Of a stretch of 64,000 nt of DNA, positions 25,455 through 33,931 are shown one piece after another. Position 1 is the stretch's first letter, and each line of letters begins with the position of its first letter. Location: positions 186,001 through 250,000 of the forward strand of contig JAXGME010000005.1 of assembly GCA_040768845.1 (NCBI GenBank), written 5' to 3'. The notes beneath the pieces are model-generated. The model was not told the DNA's origin, did no database searches, and saw nothing but the letters and a program-made list of their open reading frames with translations. This DNA is from JAEZHK01 sp040768845. GTDB lineage: Bacteria; Bacillota; Clostridia; Christensenellales; Aristaeellaceae. A program made the translations under genes and the position numbers.

Positions 25455-26501
25455 TTACAGTTTGATGGCGACTTTGATGACCTCCGCCTTGGCGTCCACC
25501 GCGCGGCAGAAGGCGTCCTGCGTCTTTTCAAAGGGGAAGATCTCGCTGATCATGTGGCGGATGCCGATCCTGCCCGAGGCCACCGCCTTGATCGCCATGG
25601 GGTAGATGTTGACGTACCGGAAGACGGAGAGGATGTCCACCTCCTTATCGTTGGCCGCCAGAAAGCGGAAGGGCGTTTCGCCGTAGATGTTGCCCACCAT
25701 CACGATCTTTCCGCCGGGGGCGACCAGGTCGATGCTCATGGAGGCCGTCTTCTGGCTGCCCGCCGTTTCAAAGACGAAGTTGGCGCCCAGCCCGTCTGTC
25801 CGGCGGAGCACCTCCTGGATCAGGTCCTGCTTCGAGCTGTCGATGACCGACGCCGCGCCCATCCTGCGGGCGTTCTCCAGCCGGTTGGGGAAGAGATCCG
25901 CGGCGATGATCTCGTCCACCCCCATGGCCTTGAGCGAGGCGATGGTCATCAGGCCAATCGCGCCGCAGCCCAGCACCGCGGCGCTCTTTCCCAGCTTCGC
26001 CCCGGAGCGGTTGACGGCGTGCATGCCCACCGCCAGGGGTTCGATCAGCGCGCCCTCCAGCGTGTCCATGTTGTCGGGAAGCTTGAAGGCCAGCTTGGCG
26101 GGGTGGGCCACATAGCGGGACAGCGCCCCCCGCCGGAAGGGGTAGGCGGCCATGAAGTTCATGCTTCTGCACAGGTTGTAATGGCCCTCCAGGCAGTAGC
26201 TGCACTTGCCGCAGCCGTCGCCCGGCTCGATGGCCACGCGGTCGCCCGGGACGAGGTGCCGGACATTCGCGCCCGCCTGCTCCACGATGCCGGAGCACTC
26301 GTGGCCCAGCACCAGCGGCAGAATCTTTTCCGGGTCAAAGGCGCCGCTGAAGGTGGGGTCTGCAAAAAAATGGGCGTCCGACCCGCAGATGGTCACGCGG
26401 TCGATTCGCACCAGGACATCGTCGTCCCCGACGGCGGGCATGGCGGAATCCCTGATCTCAATCCGGCGGGGCCCCGTCAGGTATGCGGTTTGGTTTTTCA
26501 T
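25455..26501 (-). CDS. Zinc-dependent sorbitol/threonine-type dehydrogenase
   Basis: A 348-residue medium-chain dehydrogenase. ATG 26501 overlaps the kinase stop by four bases (ATGA), with AGGGAGG upstream. Zinc ligands: TICGSDAHFF, GHECSG and the structural cluster CGKCSYCLEGHYNLC. Cofactor motif: VLGCGAIGLMTI. This is the second dehydrogenase in the operon and is closer to the sorbitol (polyol) dehydrogenase branch (EPLAVGMHA, GNIYGETPF). It likely oxidises a polyol to a ketose or interconverts epimers before phosphorylation. Confidence 0.88.
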   Translation of the reverse strand: MKNQTAYLTGPRRIEIRDSAMPAVGDDDVLVRIDRVTICGSDAHFFADPTFSGAFDPEKILPLVLGHECSGIVEQAGANVRHLVPGDRVAIEPGDGCGKCSYCLEGHYNLCRSMNFMAAYPFRRGALSRYVAHPAKLAFKLPDNMDTLEGALIEPLAVGMHAVNRSGAKLGKSAAVLGCGAIGLMTIASLKAMGVDEIIAADLFPNRLENARRMGAASVIDSSKQDLIQEVLRRTDGLGANFVFETAGSQKTASMSIDLVAPGGKIVMVGNIYGETPFRFLAANDKEVDILSVFRYVNIYPMAIKAVASGRIGIRHMISEIFPFEKTQDAFCRAVDAKAEVIKVAIKL

Positions 26502-27430
26502 CGTTCCTCCCTGCTCCTTGCAAAGCGCAGAATTTGTTCTTCGCCGGTCACCGCCGTCGTCGCGCCCAGCGCGCCGACGGATACCGCCGCGACGGCGTTG
26601 GCAAAGCGGGCGCACCGGGCATAGTCCTGCTTTTTGCCCAGGGCGTGGATGAACCCCGCCATAAAGGCGTCCCCCGCCCCCGTGGTGTCCACCACCGGCA
26701 CATCCCGGTACGCGGGAATGTGGGTAACGCCGCCGCTGCCCAGGTAACACCCGTCCTTCCCCGCCTTGAGCACCACGGCCCGCGCCCCCAGCGCCCACAG
26801 CGCGGCAATCACGGCGTGGGGGGTGCGCTCCCCGGTCAGCATTTCGCCCTCCACGAGGCTGGGGCACAGACAGTCAATGTGGGGGAAGAGGCGGACGATG
26901 TCCTCCCGGGGCACATCGTACACGTTGGCCGTCAAATCGGCCACCACCGTGAGCCCCAGCCGCTTGGCCTCGGGCAGCAGCCGCAGGTAGCCCTCCCGGT
27001 CCATGCGGGGCAGCGCGAACAGGCTGCCGATGCTGAGAATATCGTACGCGCCCAGATCGTCGACCGAAGTTTCGCAGTATTCCTCCACGGCGCCCGGGTA
27101 ATACAGCACATGGCGCTCCCCGCTGACCTCGCAGATCAGGATGCTGGTGGAGGTGCCGGCTTTTTCGCTCCTTTGGATATGGCGGGTATCCACGCCCTCC
27201 CGGCTCAGCCTTTCCACAAGTTCGGCGCCCCGGGCGTCCCGCCCCACGATGCCGGCCAGGCCGACGCGGTTGCCCAGGCGGCGCAAAACGACCGCCTGGT
27301 TCATGGCGTCGCCGCCCGTGGACTGCTCCACGGCGTCCACGCGCATCGTGTCGTTTGAAAAGATCTCCGGATACACGGGCTTGACGATGGTATCGCTTAC
27401 CAGTATTCCCACGCAAAGTATCTTGGCCAC
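26498..27430 (-). CDS. PfkB-family carbohydrate kinase
   Basis: A 310-residue ribokinase-like enzyme. Signature 1 is visible around GGDAMNQAVVLRRLG and signature 2 as DTTGAGDAFMAGF, with the catalytic Asp in GAGD and the anion hole. Start ATG 27430 follows GGGAGG. It phosphorylates a sugar at C1 or C6 with ATP. Gene order (dehydrogenases, kinase, aldolase) suggests it primes the imported or oxidised sugar for aldol cleavage. It overlaps the following dehydrogenase gene by four bases. Confidence 0.92.
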   Translation of the reverse strand: MAKILCVGILVSDTIVKPVYPEIFSNDTMRVDAVEQSTGGDAMNQAVVLRRLGNRVGLAGIVGRDARGAELVERLSREGVDTRHIQRSEKAGTSTSILICEVSGERHVLYYPGAVEEYCETSVDDLGAYDILSIGSLFALPRMDREGYLRLLPEAKRLGLTVVADLTANVYDVPREDIVRLFPHIDCLCPSLVEGEMLTGERTPHAVIAALWALGARAVVLKAGKDGCYLGSGGVTHIPAYRDVPVVDTTGAGDAFMAGFIHALGKKQDYARCARFANAVAAVSVGALGATTAVTGEEQILRFARSREER

Positions 27431-27466
27431 ACGCTGCGCCTCCCGGTTGATAGATTCGGCAAAGCG

Positions 27467-27505
27467 CCGCGGAATTCCTCCACGACGCCTGCCAAATTCC
27501 CGCGG
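27467..27505 (-). promoter_or_regulatory. Intercistronic hairpin after the binding-protein gene
   Basis: CCGCGGAATT (27467-27476) pairs with AATTCCCGCGG (27495-27505) with one bulged base. It lies between the substrate-binding-protein stop and the kinase start and has no U tract. It probably protects the upstream message or attenuates downstream expression. Confidence 0.5.
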
Positions 27506-27513
27506 AATTATGA

Positions 27514-28455
27514 TTACTTCAGGTACTCGTCCACGTTGTCGATGGTCACCAGCGCGTAGGGGATGTCATACTTGGATTCCACGGTCTCGCCGGCGGCCAG
27601 CTTCAGCGCCACGTCGATGGACACTTCCGCGATGCTCTTGGAATCTTGCAGGATGCTGGCCTTCAGGCCGCCCTCTTTGACGGACTTGAACGCCGCCTCG
27701 ATGCCGTCGATGCCGATGACGAGGGTTTCCTTGTCCTTGCCGGCCGCGACCAGCGCGTCGTAGGCGCCCAGCGCCATTTCGTCATTGTGGGCGACGACCG
27801 CGTCGATCTGGGTATCCAGCTGCAGCCAGTTCTCCATCAGGCTCATGGCCTGATCGCGGTACCAGTCGGCGGGCTGGGTGTAGAGCACCTTGATGTCCGG
27901 GTACTTCTCAAGCGTCTGGTGGATGCCCTCGTTGCGCAGCACCGCGCCGGTGACGCCGGTGGGGCCTTCGATGATGACGATGTTGCCCTTGCCGCCGAGC
28001 TGTTCGGCGACGTACTCCATCTCCATGATGCCGGCGTTCAGGTCATTGGAGCCCACGTAGGTGGCCACGATGTCCTGAGAGGCAATGATGCCCTTGGAGG
28101 TGAACACCGGCACGCCGGCGTCGACGCACACCTGGGCGGCGGGCACGCAGCCGTCAAAGTCAAAGGGGCTGAGGATGACGCAGTCCACGCCCTGGGCCAC
28201 GAAGTTCTCGCACTGGGCGACCTGCTTTTCGCTGCTGCCCGCGCCGTCCACCACGATCAGCTCCAGGTTGTCAAACTTGGCGGCATAGGCCACGGCGGCG
28301 TCGGCGTAGATGGCGTTGGACTCGTTGGACATGTTGGCGACGGTCAGGCCGATCTTGATCTTCCCCTCGTCGGCAAAGGCGGGTACGCCCGCAAAGATCA
28401 CGACCACCATCAACAGGGCAAGCCAGAGAGACAGGGGCGCTTTGCTTCGCTTCAT
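27514..28455 (-). CDS. Ribose-type sugar ABC substrate-binding protein (second locus)
   Basis: A 313-residue protein. ATG 28455 is preceded by GGAGGA and 7 bases. The signal peptide ends near AGVPAFADEG, again with no lipobox Cys. Family-4 binding fold: CENFVAQGVDCVILSPFDFDG, VVAHNDEMALGAYDAL and the hinge GIDGIEAA. It should deliver ligand to the permease at 28516-29469. It is only distantly similar to the binding protein at 11685-12614, so the ligand is probably different. Confidence 0.9.
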   Translation of the reverse strand: MKRSKAPLSLWLALLMVVVIFAGVPAFADEGKIKIGLTVANMSNESNAIYADAAVAYAAKFDNLELIVVDGAGSSEKQVAQCENFVAQGVDCVILSPFDFDGCVPAAQVCVDAGVPVFTSKGIIASQDIVATYVGSNDLNAGIMEMEYVAEQLGGKGNIVIIEGPTGVTGAVLRNEGIHQTLEKYPDIKVLYTQPADWYRDQAMSLMENWLQLDTQIDAVVAHNDEMALGAYDALVAAGKDKETLVIGIDGIEAAFKSVKEGGLKASILQDSKSIAEVSIDVALKLAAGETVESKYDIPYALVTIDNVDEYLK

Positions 28456-28515
28456 TACGAGTTCCTCCATTCGTTTTATCCTGATATCCGGCTGTGGCGC
28501 CGGCTTATCACACGC

Positions 28516-29469
28516 TTATGCGCCGGAGGTGCTCTTTTTGGAATCGCTGAGCACCGCGACCAGGATGATGATCCCCTTGATCACCTGCTGGTAATAGGAA
28601 GACACGTTCAAAAGGTCGAGGCCGTTGGTCATGGTGCCGATGATGAGCATGCCCACCACGGAGCCGAGGATGTTGCCCACGCCGCCGCTGAGGCTCGCTC
28701 CGCCGATGACCGCGGCGGTGATGGCGTCCAGCTCGTAGCCGCTGCCGGAGGCGGGCTGGCCGGTTTGGATGCGGGAGGCCAGCAGGATGCCGGCCAGCGC
28801 CGCGCAGAAGCCGTTGAGCACATAGCAGCTGAACTTGACGGATACGGTGTTCACGCCGGAGATCGAGGCGGCCTTTTCGTTTCCGCCCACCGCCAGCACG
28901 TACCGGCCAAACTTGGTCAGCCGCAGGAAGAAGGCGCCCACCACCACCACGCCCAGGTAGATGATGACCAGAATCGGCATGAAGCCCACCGAACCGCGGC
29001 CGATGTGGATAAAGCCCTCGCTGAGGCCCGTGATGGGGCGGCCGTCGGTGTAGATGTAGGTCAGGCCCTTGACGATGGTCATGGTGGCCAGCGTGGCGAT
29101 AAAGGGCGGTACCTTGAGTTTTGTGATAAAAAGTCCGGAAAACGCGCCGCAGGCCACGCCCACCAGAAGGCCCACGCCGATGGCGAGCATCAGCGACTGG
29201 GGGTTGTCCTTGCGCAGCATGCTGGTGGTGATGACCCCGGCCAGGGCGACGATCGCGCTGACCGAAAGGTCGATGCCGCCGGTGATGATCACGTAGGTCA
29301 TGCCCACCGCGATGATGCCCACCACGGAAATCTGCCGGATGATGTTGATGATGTTGGTGTGGGTGAGAAACACCGGCGACGCGATGGTCAGAAACGTAAA
29401 GAGCAGCAAAAACGCAATGTAGATTCCGTATCGGCTGGTGTATTTCAGCAGTTTTTTCCCGATCGTCAC
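28516..29469 (-). CDS. Ribose-type sugar ABC permease (second locus)
   Basis: A 317-residue integral membrane protein with motifs VIITGGIDLSVSAIVALAG, GNEKAASISGV and GGASLSGGVGN. The start overlaps the ATPase stop by four bases. Beside serving its own ATPase, this permease is the best candidate partner for the ATPase-dead RbsA homologue at 34932-36371, encoded divergently. Confidence 0.9.
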   Translation of the reverse strand: MTIGKKLLKYTSRYGIYIAFLLLFTFLTIASPVFLTHTNIINIIRQISVVGIIAVGMTYVIITGGIDLSVSAIVALAGVITTSMLRKDNPQSLMLAIGVGLLVGVACGAFSGLFITKLKVPPFIATLATMTIVKGLTYIYTDGRPITGLSEGFIHIGRGSVGFMPILVIIYLGVVVVGAFFLRLTKFGRYVLAVGGNEKAASISGVNTVSVKFSCYVLNGFCAALAGILLASRIQTGQPASGSGYELDAITAAVIGGASLSGGVGNILGSVVGMLIIGTMTNGLDLLNVSSYYQQVIKGIIILVAVLSDSKKSTSGA

Positions 29470-30989
29470 GGTTTACGCCCTCCTACCGCGCAGGCCATCA
29501 AGCTCTCCTGCGAGCAATTCCCCGCGGAAAATTCTCCGGTGATTCTTCCCTCGTGCATCACGATGATGCGGTCGCTCATCCCGAGAAGCTCCGGCATCTC
29601 GGACGAGATGAGGATGATGGCCTTCCCCTGCTTGGCCAGGTTGTCCATGATGCGGTAGATCTCGCTTTTCGCGCCCACGTCGATGCCGCGGGTGGGCTCG
29701 TCCATGATCAGGATGTCCGGGTCCCCCAGCAGCCACTTGGCCACCACGACCTTCTGCTGGTTTCCGCCGGAGAGGTTGCCCACCACCATGTCGCGGCTGC
29801 TCACCTTGATGCTCAGCTTGTCGATGAGGCCGTCCACCAGCGTCCGCTCCTTGGGAAAGTCCAGCAGCAGCCCGCCCCGCAGCACCCGCTCGATGTAGGC
29901 CACGGTGATGTTGATCCGGACGCCGCCCACCAGGTTCAGCCCCATGACCTTCCGGTCCTCGGTGATGAAGGCGATGCCGTTGCGGATCGCGGCTCCGGGG
30001 TTGAGCCGGGAGAGCTGCCTGCCGCGCACGCGCACCGACCCGGCGGAGCGCCCCCGCACGCCGAAGATGGTTTCCATCACTTCGGTGCGCCCGGCGCCCA
30101 TCAGGCCCGCGACGCCCAGAATCTCCCCCCGCTTCAGGGTGAAGGAGATGTCCTGGAATTCGTGTTCCCGGGCCAGGCCGTCCACCTCAAGGATGACCTC
30201 CTCGGGGTTGAACGCGCCGGTGGGCTTGGCGTCCTTGACGAACATGTCGGTCAGCTCGCGCCCCACCATCATCCGGATGATTTCGTCCCGGGTGAAATCC
30301 TGAATGGGGCCGCTGCCCACCAGCCGTCCGTCCCGCATGACTGTGACGTAATCGGCGATGCGAAAGATCTCATCCATTTTATGGGAGATGTAGATAATGG
30401 CCTTGCCCTGCCCGCGCAGCCGGGCGATCACCTGGAACAGCTTTTCGACTTCGCGGTCGGTGATGGCCGAGGTGGGCTCGTCCATGATGATGACCGTGGC
30501 GTCAAAGGCGGTGGCCTTCAGGATGGCGACCATCTGCATCTGGGCCACGCTCAGCTCCGAAACCTTCTTGGTGGGCTCGATGTCCAGATCAAAATCCTTC
30601 AGCATTTTCCGGGCCCGCTCCGCCATCCTCCGGTTTTGCATCAGCCCGCCCCGGGCCATGACTTCGTTGCCGAGAAAGATGTTCATGGCCACGGTCAGAT
30701 CGGGCACCAGATCCAGCTCCTGCGGAATCATCGTAATGCCCTTGGCAATGGCGTCAAAGGCGCTCTTGGCCTCAAAGGGCTGGCCCCGGAAGAGGATCCG
30801 GCCCTCGTTGGGCTTGAGAATCCCCGCGAGGATCTTCATCACCGTGGATTTCCCGGCGCCGTTTTCGCCCACCAGCGCGTGCACCTGTCCCGGCCTGAGG
30901 TCCAGCGAAAAATCGTCCAGCGCCACCACGCCGGGGAAACGCTTGCACAGGTGCTCAATCTGGACGACGTACTCTTGTTGCGTCCCCAA
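29466..30989 (-). CDS. Ribose-type sugar ABC ATPase (second locus), active form
   Basis: A 507-residue tandem ATPase. TTG start 30989 after AGGAGGG (8-base gap). Domain 1: GENGAGKST, LSVAQMQMVAI, IIMDEPTSAI. Domain 2: GLMGAGRTE, LSGGNQQKVVVAKW, LIMDEPTRGID. All catalytic elements expected in domain 1 and in the domain 2 signature are present. It is second in the operon, 26 bases after the first dehydrogenase. Its domain plan is the template from which the pseudo-ATPase at 34932-36371 appears to derive. Confidence 0.92.
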   Translation of the reverse strand: MGTQQEYVVQIEHLCKRFPGVVALDDFSLDLRPGQVHALVGENGAGKSTVMKILAGILKPNEGRILFRGQPFEAKSAFDAIAKGITMIPQELDLVPDLTVAMNIFLGNEVMARGGLMQNRRMAERARKMLKDFDLDIEPTKKVSELSVAQMQMVAILKATAFDATVIIMDEPTSAITDREVEKLFQVIARLRGQGKAIIYISHKMDEIFRIADYVTVMRDGRLVGSGPIQDFTRDEIIRMMVGRELTDMFVKDAKPTGAFNPEEVILEVDGLAREHEFQDISFTLKRGEILGVAGLMGAGRTEVMETIFGVRGRSAGSVRVRGRQLSRLNPGAAIRNGIAFITEDRKVMGLNLVGGVRINITVAYIERVLRGGLLLDFPKERTLVDGLIDKLSIKVSSRDMVVGNLSGGNQQKVVVAKWLLGDPDILIMDEPTRGIDVGAKSEIYRIMDNLAKQGKAIILISSEMPELLGMSDRIIVMHEGRITGEFSAGNCSQESLMACAVGGRKP

Positions 30990-31015
30990 AGCGCAATCCC
31001 TCCTGACAGATCAAG

Positions 31016-32071
31016 CTACGCCTGGTTTGGATGAATGACCACCTTGATGGAATCGTGGTTGTTCACGTTTTCATCCAGGGCCTCGTAAAAATCGTCCAGC
31101 GCGTATTCATGGGTCACCAGCGCGTCGGCGTCCACCTGTCCGGTCTGGATGGCCTGAACGGCGCGCCCAAAGCAGTGGGACTGGCAGAAGGAGGTGGTAA
31201 AGGTCAGCTCGTTGTTGAACATGAGCCGGGTATCCAGCTGGATGGGTTCGCGGCTGTGCACCAGCGCGTACTGCACCAGCGTCCCGCCCTTTTTGAGCAT
31301 CGTCATCGCGTGCTCCACCAGCCTGACCGCGCCGGTGGCGTCCACGATGATGTCCGCGCCCTGGGGGAAGTGCTCGCGGAGCGCCTTTTCGTGGATGGAG
31401 TAATCGCTTCTGTCCATCAGGATGGTGTCGATGCCCAGCTTTTCCACCACCTCAAGCTTGCGCTTGGTGGAGGCGATCAGCACCACCTTGGCGGCGTTCG
31501 AGTGGTGCAGAAGCTGCGCCAGGATCAGCCCCATCGAGCCCGCGCCCAGCACCGCGACCTCATCCCCGTACTTCACGCTGCACCGGTCCACGCAGTGCAG
31601 ACAGCAGGCGATCGGCTCGCACAGCGCCGCCGCGTTGAACGATACGTTGTCCGGCAGCAGAAACACCTTTTCCTTGCGGACCCGCACGTACTCCGCCATG
31701 CCGCCGTCGATGTTGTGCCCCAGCGAGCCGAAGGTGGGACAGTAGTTGGACTCCTCCTTGCGGCAGTAGTAGCAGTCGCCGCAGTACTCGGTGTTGTCCG
31801 CGGTCACCCGCTGTCCCGGGGCCAGCCCGGTGACGTTTTTGCCGACTTCCTCGATCACCCCGGAAAACTCGTGGCCGGGGGTCACGGGGTACACAGCCAG
31901 GTCGGTCCCCACGTTTTCCTGGTCGTGGTCGTGCTCCACGCCCTTGCAGATGCTGGCGGTCATCACCTTGATGATCACCTCGTCCGGCCCGCACGCGGGG
32001 TAGGGCACCTGACGGATGCCGGAGTATTTCCTGCCGGGCTTGTCGTAGACCAATGCCTTCATCGTACGCAT
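31016..32071 (-). CDS. Zinc-dependent dehydrogenase, first gene of the sugar operon
   Basis: A 351-residue medium-chain dehydrogenase with ATG 32071 after GGGAGTG; a second Met three codons on is also possible. Zinc ligands: SICKGVEHDHD, GHEFSG and the cluster CGDCYYCRKEESNYC. Cofactor motif: VLGAGSMGLIL. It shares its general plan, and the position next to an RbsA gene, with the dehydrogenase at 15204-16235 (both have VTADNT and CYYCR). That suggests the two loci derive from a common dehydrogenase-rbsA-rbsC-rbsB cassette. It probably oxidises the imported polyol or sugar. Confidence 0.87.
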   Translation of the reverse strand: MRTMKALVYDKPGRKYSGIRQVPYPACGPDEVIIKVMTASICKGVEHDHDQENVGTDLAVYPVTPGHEFSGVIEEVGKNVTGLAPGQRVTADNTEYCGDCYYCRKEESNYCPTFGSLGHNIDGGMAEYVRVRKEKVFLLPDNVSFNAAALCEPIACCLHCVDRCSVKYGDEVAVLGAGSMGLILAQLLHHSNAAKVVLIASTKRKLEVVEKLGIDTILMDRSDYSIHEKALREHFPQGADIIVDATGAVRLVEHAMTMLKKGGTLVQYALVHSREPIQLDTRLMFNNELTFTTSFCQSHCFGRAVQAIQTGQVDADALVTHEYALDDFYEALDENVNNHDSIKVVIHPNQA

Positions 32072-32126
32072 TGCGCTTCACTCCCGTTTGATTTCGTCGC
32101 CGCCCCGAGGGCCAACGTGTGGCGCC

Positions 32127-32156
32127 ATTATAGCAACGGGCCTTTCCCGCTGGCAA
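32127..32156 (-). promoter_or_regulatory. Promoter of the seven-gene sugar operon
   Basis: TTGCCA (32156-32151), 18 bases, TATAAT (32132-32127) on the minus strand. The initiation site would be about 50 bases before the dehydrogenase ATG. Confidence 0.65.
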
Positions 32157-32214
32157 GGCGATCGGGCCAAGTTCACAGAATCACCGCCTTAATTCTTCGT
32201 TTTTTCCACCTTTC

Positions 32215-32233
32215 CGCCGATTCTCTATCGGCG
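32215..32233. promoter_or_regulatory. Inverted repeat in the divergent control region
   Basis: CGCCGAT-TCTCT-ATCGGCG, 7-base perfect arms. It lies between the two divergent promoters (32127-32156 minus, 32240-32268 plus), just upstream of the plus -35 box. It is a candidate binding site for the YesN-type regulator or another factor. Confidence 0.45.
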
Positions 32234-32239
32234 CCTCGA

Positions 32240-32268
32240 TTGCACAGCGCCCAAAACTCTGTTATGAT
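32240..32268 (+). promoter_or_regulatory. Promoter of the regulator/kinase/pseudo-ATPase operon
   Basis: TTGCAC (32240-32245), 17 bases, TATGAT (32263-32268). It lies 60 bases before the response-regulator start. Confidence 0.65.
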
Positions 32269-32328
32269 TATAACTGCGCGCCGGAGAGCCTTTTGAGGGG
32301 CGTGCGGAGGACCGGAACCGGGAGATGA

Positions 32329-33927
32329 ATGCGTATGCTGAAGCTGCTGATTGTGGACGACGAGCAAAAAATCTGTTCGCTGATCCGGGGCCTTGTGGAT
32401 TGGGAGGGCCTTGCCCTCACGGACGCCGGGAGCGCCATAAACGGAGAGCAGGCCCTTCGGATGATTCAGGAAATCTCCCCGGACATCGTGCTGACCGACG
32501 TCCGGATGCCGGGCATGAGCGGGCTGGAGCTGATCGAACGGGCCACGGCGCTGCCAAACCCGCCCCGGTTCATCATCATGAGCGGCTATACCCAATTTGA
32601 ATACGCCTATACCGCGGTCAAATTCGGCGTGGAGGACTTTCTGCTCAAGCCTCTGGACGGGGAAGAACTGAACATGAGCCTTTCGCGCTCGGCCGCGAAG
32701 ATTGCCGACGTGGGCGCGGCCCGGGGGAACACCGGCGCAAGCGCCTTTTTGAATAAGCTCTCGGGCGGCTTTCTGACGCAAGAGGCGCTGACGGTTGAAA
32801 ACTGCAACGCGGTCTTTGGCTGCGCCTTCCGCCCGGGCCTTTTTCTGGCGGGCCTCCTGCACATCGACTACACCAATTCGCCGGACAGCAAGCTGACAAA
32901 CGTGGAGCTGCGGATCCGCAGGGGCCTTGCCCGGATGCTGGAGCCGCTGTGCCACGCGTGCCTCGTGGAGGTCATGGGCAACGGCCTCACCTTTGTGCTG
33001 AATTATCCGCCGGCGCGCTCGGCGGAGCTCGGCGCCCAGATGGAGCTGATCTTCCGCGAGATCTCCGTGCTGCTCGCCCCCTACGACTTTGCGCGCCCAA
33101 CCCTGGCGACCGGCACCGTCCAGCAATGCCCCGAAAAGCTTGCGCAATCCCTGGGCGTCGCGCGGCTGCTGGTCGATTCCCGCATCCTCATGGGCACCGA
33201 CCAATGGCTGGACGGGGAGGCGCACCCCTGCGTCCAGGGGGAGCCGCGCGCGCCGGAGCCGGTCGCCGCGCCCAGGCAGCTTCCCCAGCTGCTGGAGCTT
33301 TTGCAGTTTGGCGAGGCCGCCTCGGCCATTGAAGGGCAGTGGAAGGCGGGAAAGAGCCGGTACGACCGGGCGCCCTTCGCGCTGCGGCAGGGCGCCATCC
33401 AGTACACGCTGTCCATCCTGATGCTGATGAAGGCCAATTTTTCGGCGTTTTCCGAGTGGGACGACTACTTTGATTCAATCCCCAAGGCCCTTTCGGCCTG
33501 CGTGTCGGCCGCGCAGCTGGACCAGGAGATGAGCGCGCGGCTCGGCGCGCTGATGGACGCGCTGCGGGGGCACCTGGACACCGAAAGCCAGCAGATCATC
33601 ACGCTGGTGCGCAAATACATCCTTGCCCACCTGGAAGAGCACATCATGCTGGAGGACATCGCCCGGGAGGTGTACCTGAGCCCGGCCTATCTGGGGTCCC
33701 TGTTCCGGCAGAAGACGGGCGTCACCTTCACCGCCTACCTGACGGAAGTCCGGATGGAGCAGGCCAAGAAATACCTTCGGGACCCCCGCTACACCATCAT
33801 GGAGGTCGGCGCCAAGACGGGCTATCGGGACGCCAAGCACTTCAGCAAGGTATTCAGAAAGGCCGTGGGCGTCAAGCCCACGGAGTACCGGAAGATCTTC
33901 GCGCTCTACCACAGGGGGCTGGAGTGA
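32329..33927 (+). CDS. YesN-type response regulator with AraC DNA-binding domain
   Basis: A 532-residue protein. The receiver domain (1-120) has the acidic pocket LLIVDDEQK, the phospho-acceptor in DIVLTDVRMPGMSG, and the conserved Ser and Lys in IIMSGYTQFEYA and DFLLKPLDGEE. A ~300-residue middle region has no recognised fold. The C-terminal ~100 residues form an AraC double helix-turn-helix (LEDIAREVYLSPAYLGSLFRQKTG, then the second with MEVGAKTGYRDAKHFSKVFRKAVG). A second start six bases on is possible. It should control the divergent sugar operon after phosphorylation by the kinase that starts 4 bases after its stop. Confidence 0.93.
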   Translation: MRMLKLLIVDDEQKICSLIRGLVDWEGLALTDAGSAINGEQALRMIQEISPDIVLTDVRMPGMSGLELIERATALPNPPRFIIMSGYTQFEYAYTAVKFGVEDFLLKPLDGEELNMSLSRSAAKIADVGAARGNTGASAFLNKLSGGFLTQEALTVENCNAVFGCAFRPGLFLAGLLHIDYTNSPDSKLTNVELRIRRGLARMLEPLCHACLVEVMGNGLTFVLNYPPARSAELGAQMELIFREISVLLAPYDFARPTLATGTVQQCPEKLAQSLGVARLLVDSRILMGTDQWLDGEAHPCVQGEPRAPEPVAAPRQLPQLLELLQFGEAASAIEGQWKAGKSRYDRAPFALRQGAIQYTLSILMLMKANFSAFSEWDDYFDSIPKALSACVSAAQLDQEMSARLGALMDALRGHLDTESQQIITLVRKYILAHLEEHIMLEDIAREVYLSPAYLGSLFRQKTGVTFTAYLTEVRMEQAKKYLRDPRYTIMEVGAKTGYRDAKHFSKVFRKAVGVKPTEYRKIFALYHRGLE

Positions 33928-33931
33928 GCCC

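Noticed and set aside
24568..27680. Long plus-strand frames opposite the sugar operon
   Set aside because: They mirror well-supported minus-strand enzymes with canonical motifs and lack ribosome binding sites.
32072..32328. Riboswitch in the divergent control region
   Set aside because: Only a short dyad and two promoters are visible. No conserved riboswitch core was recognised here or upstream of other transport operons.
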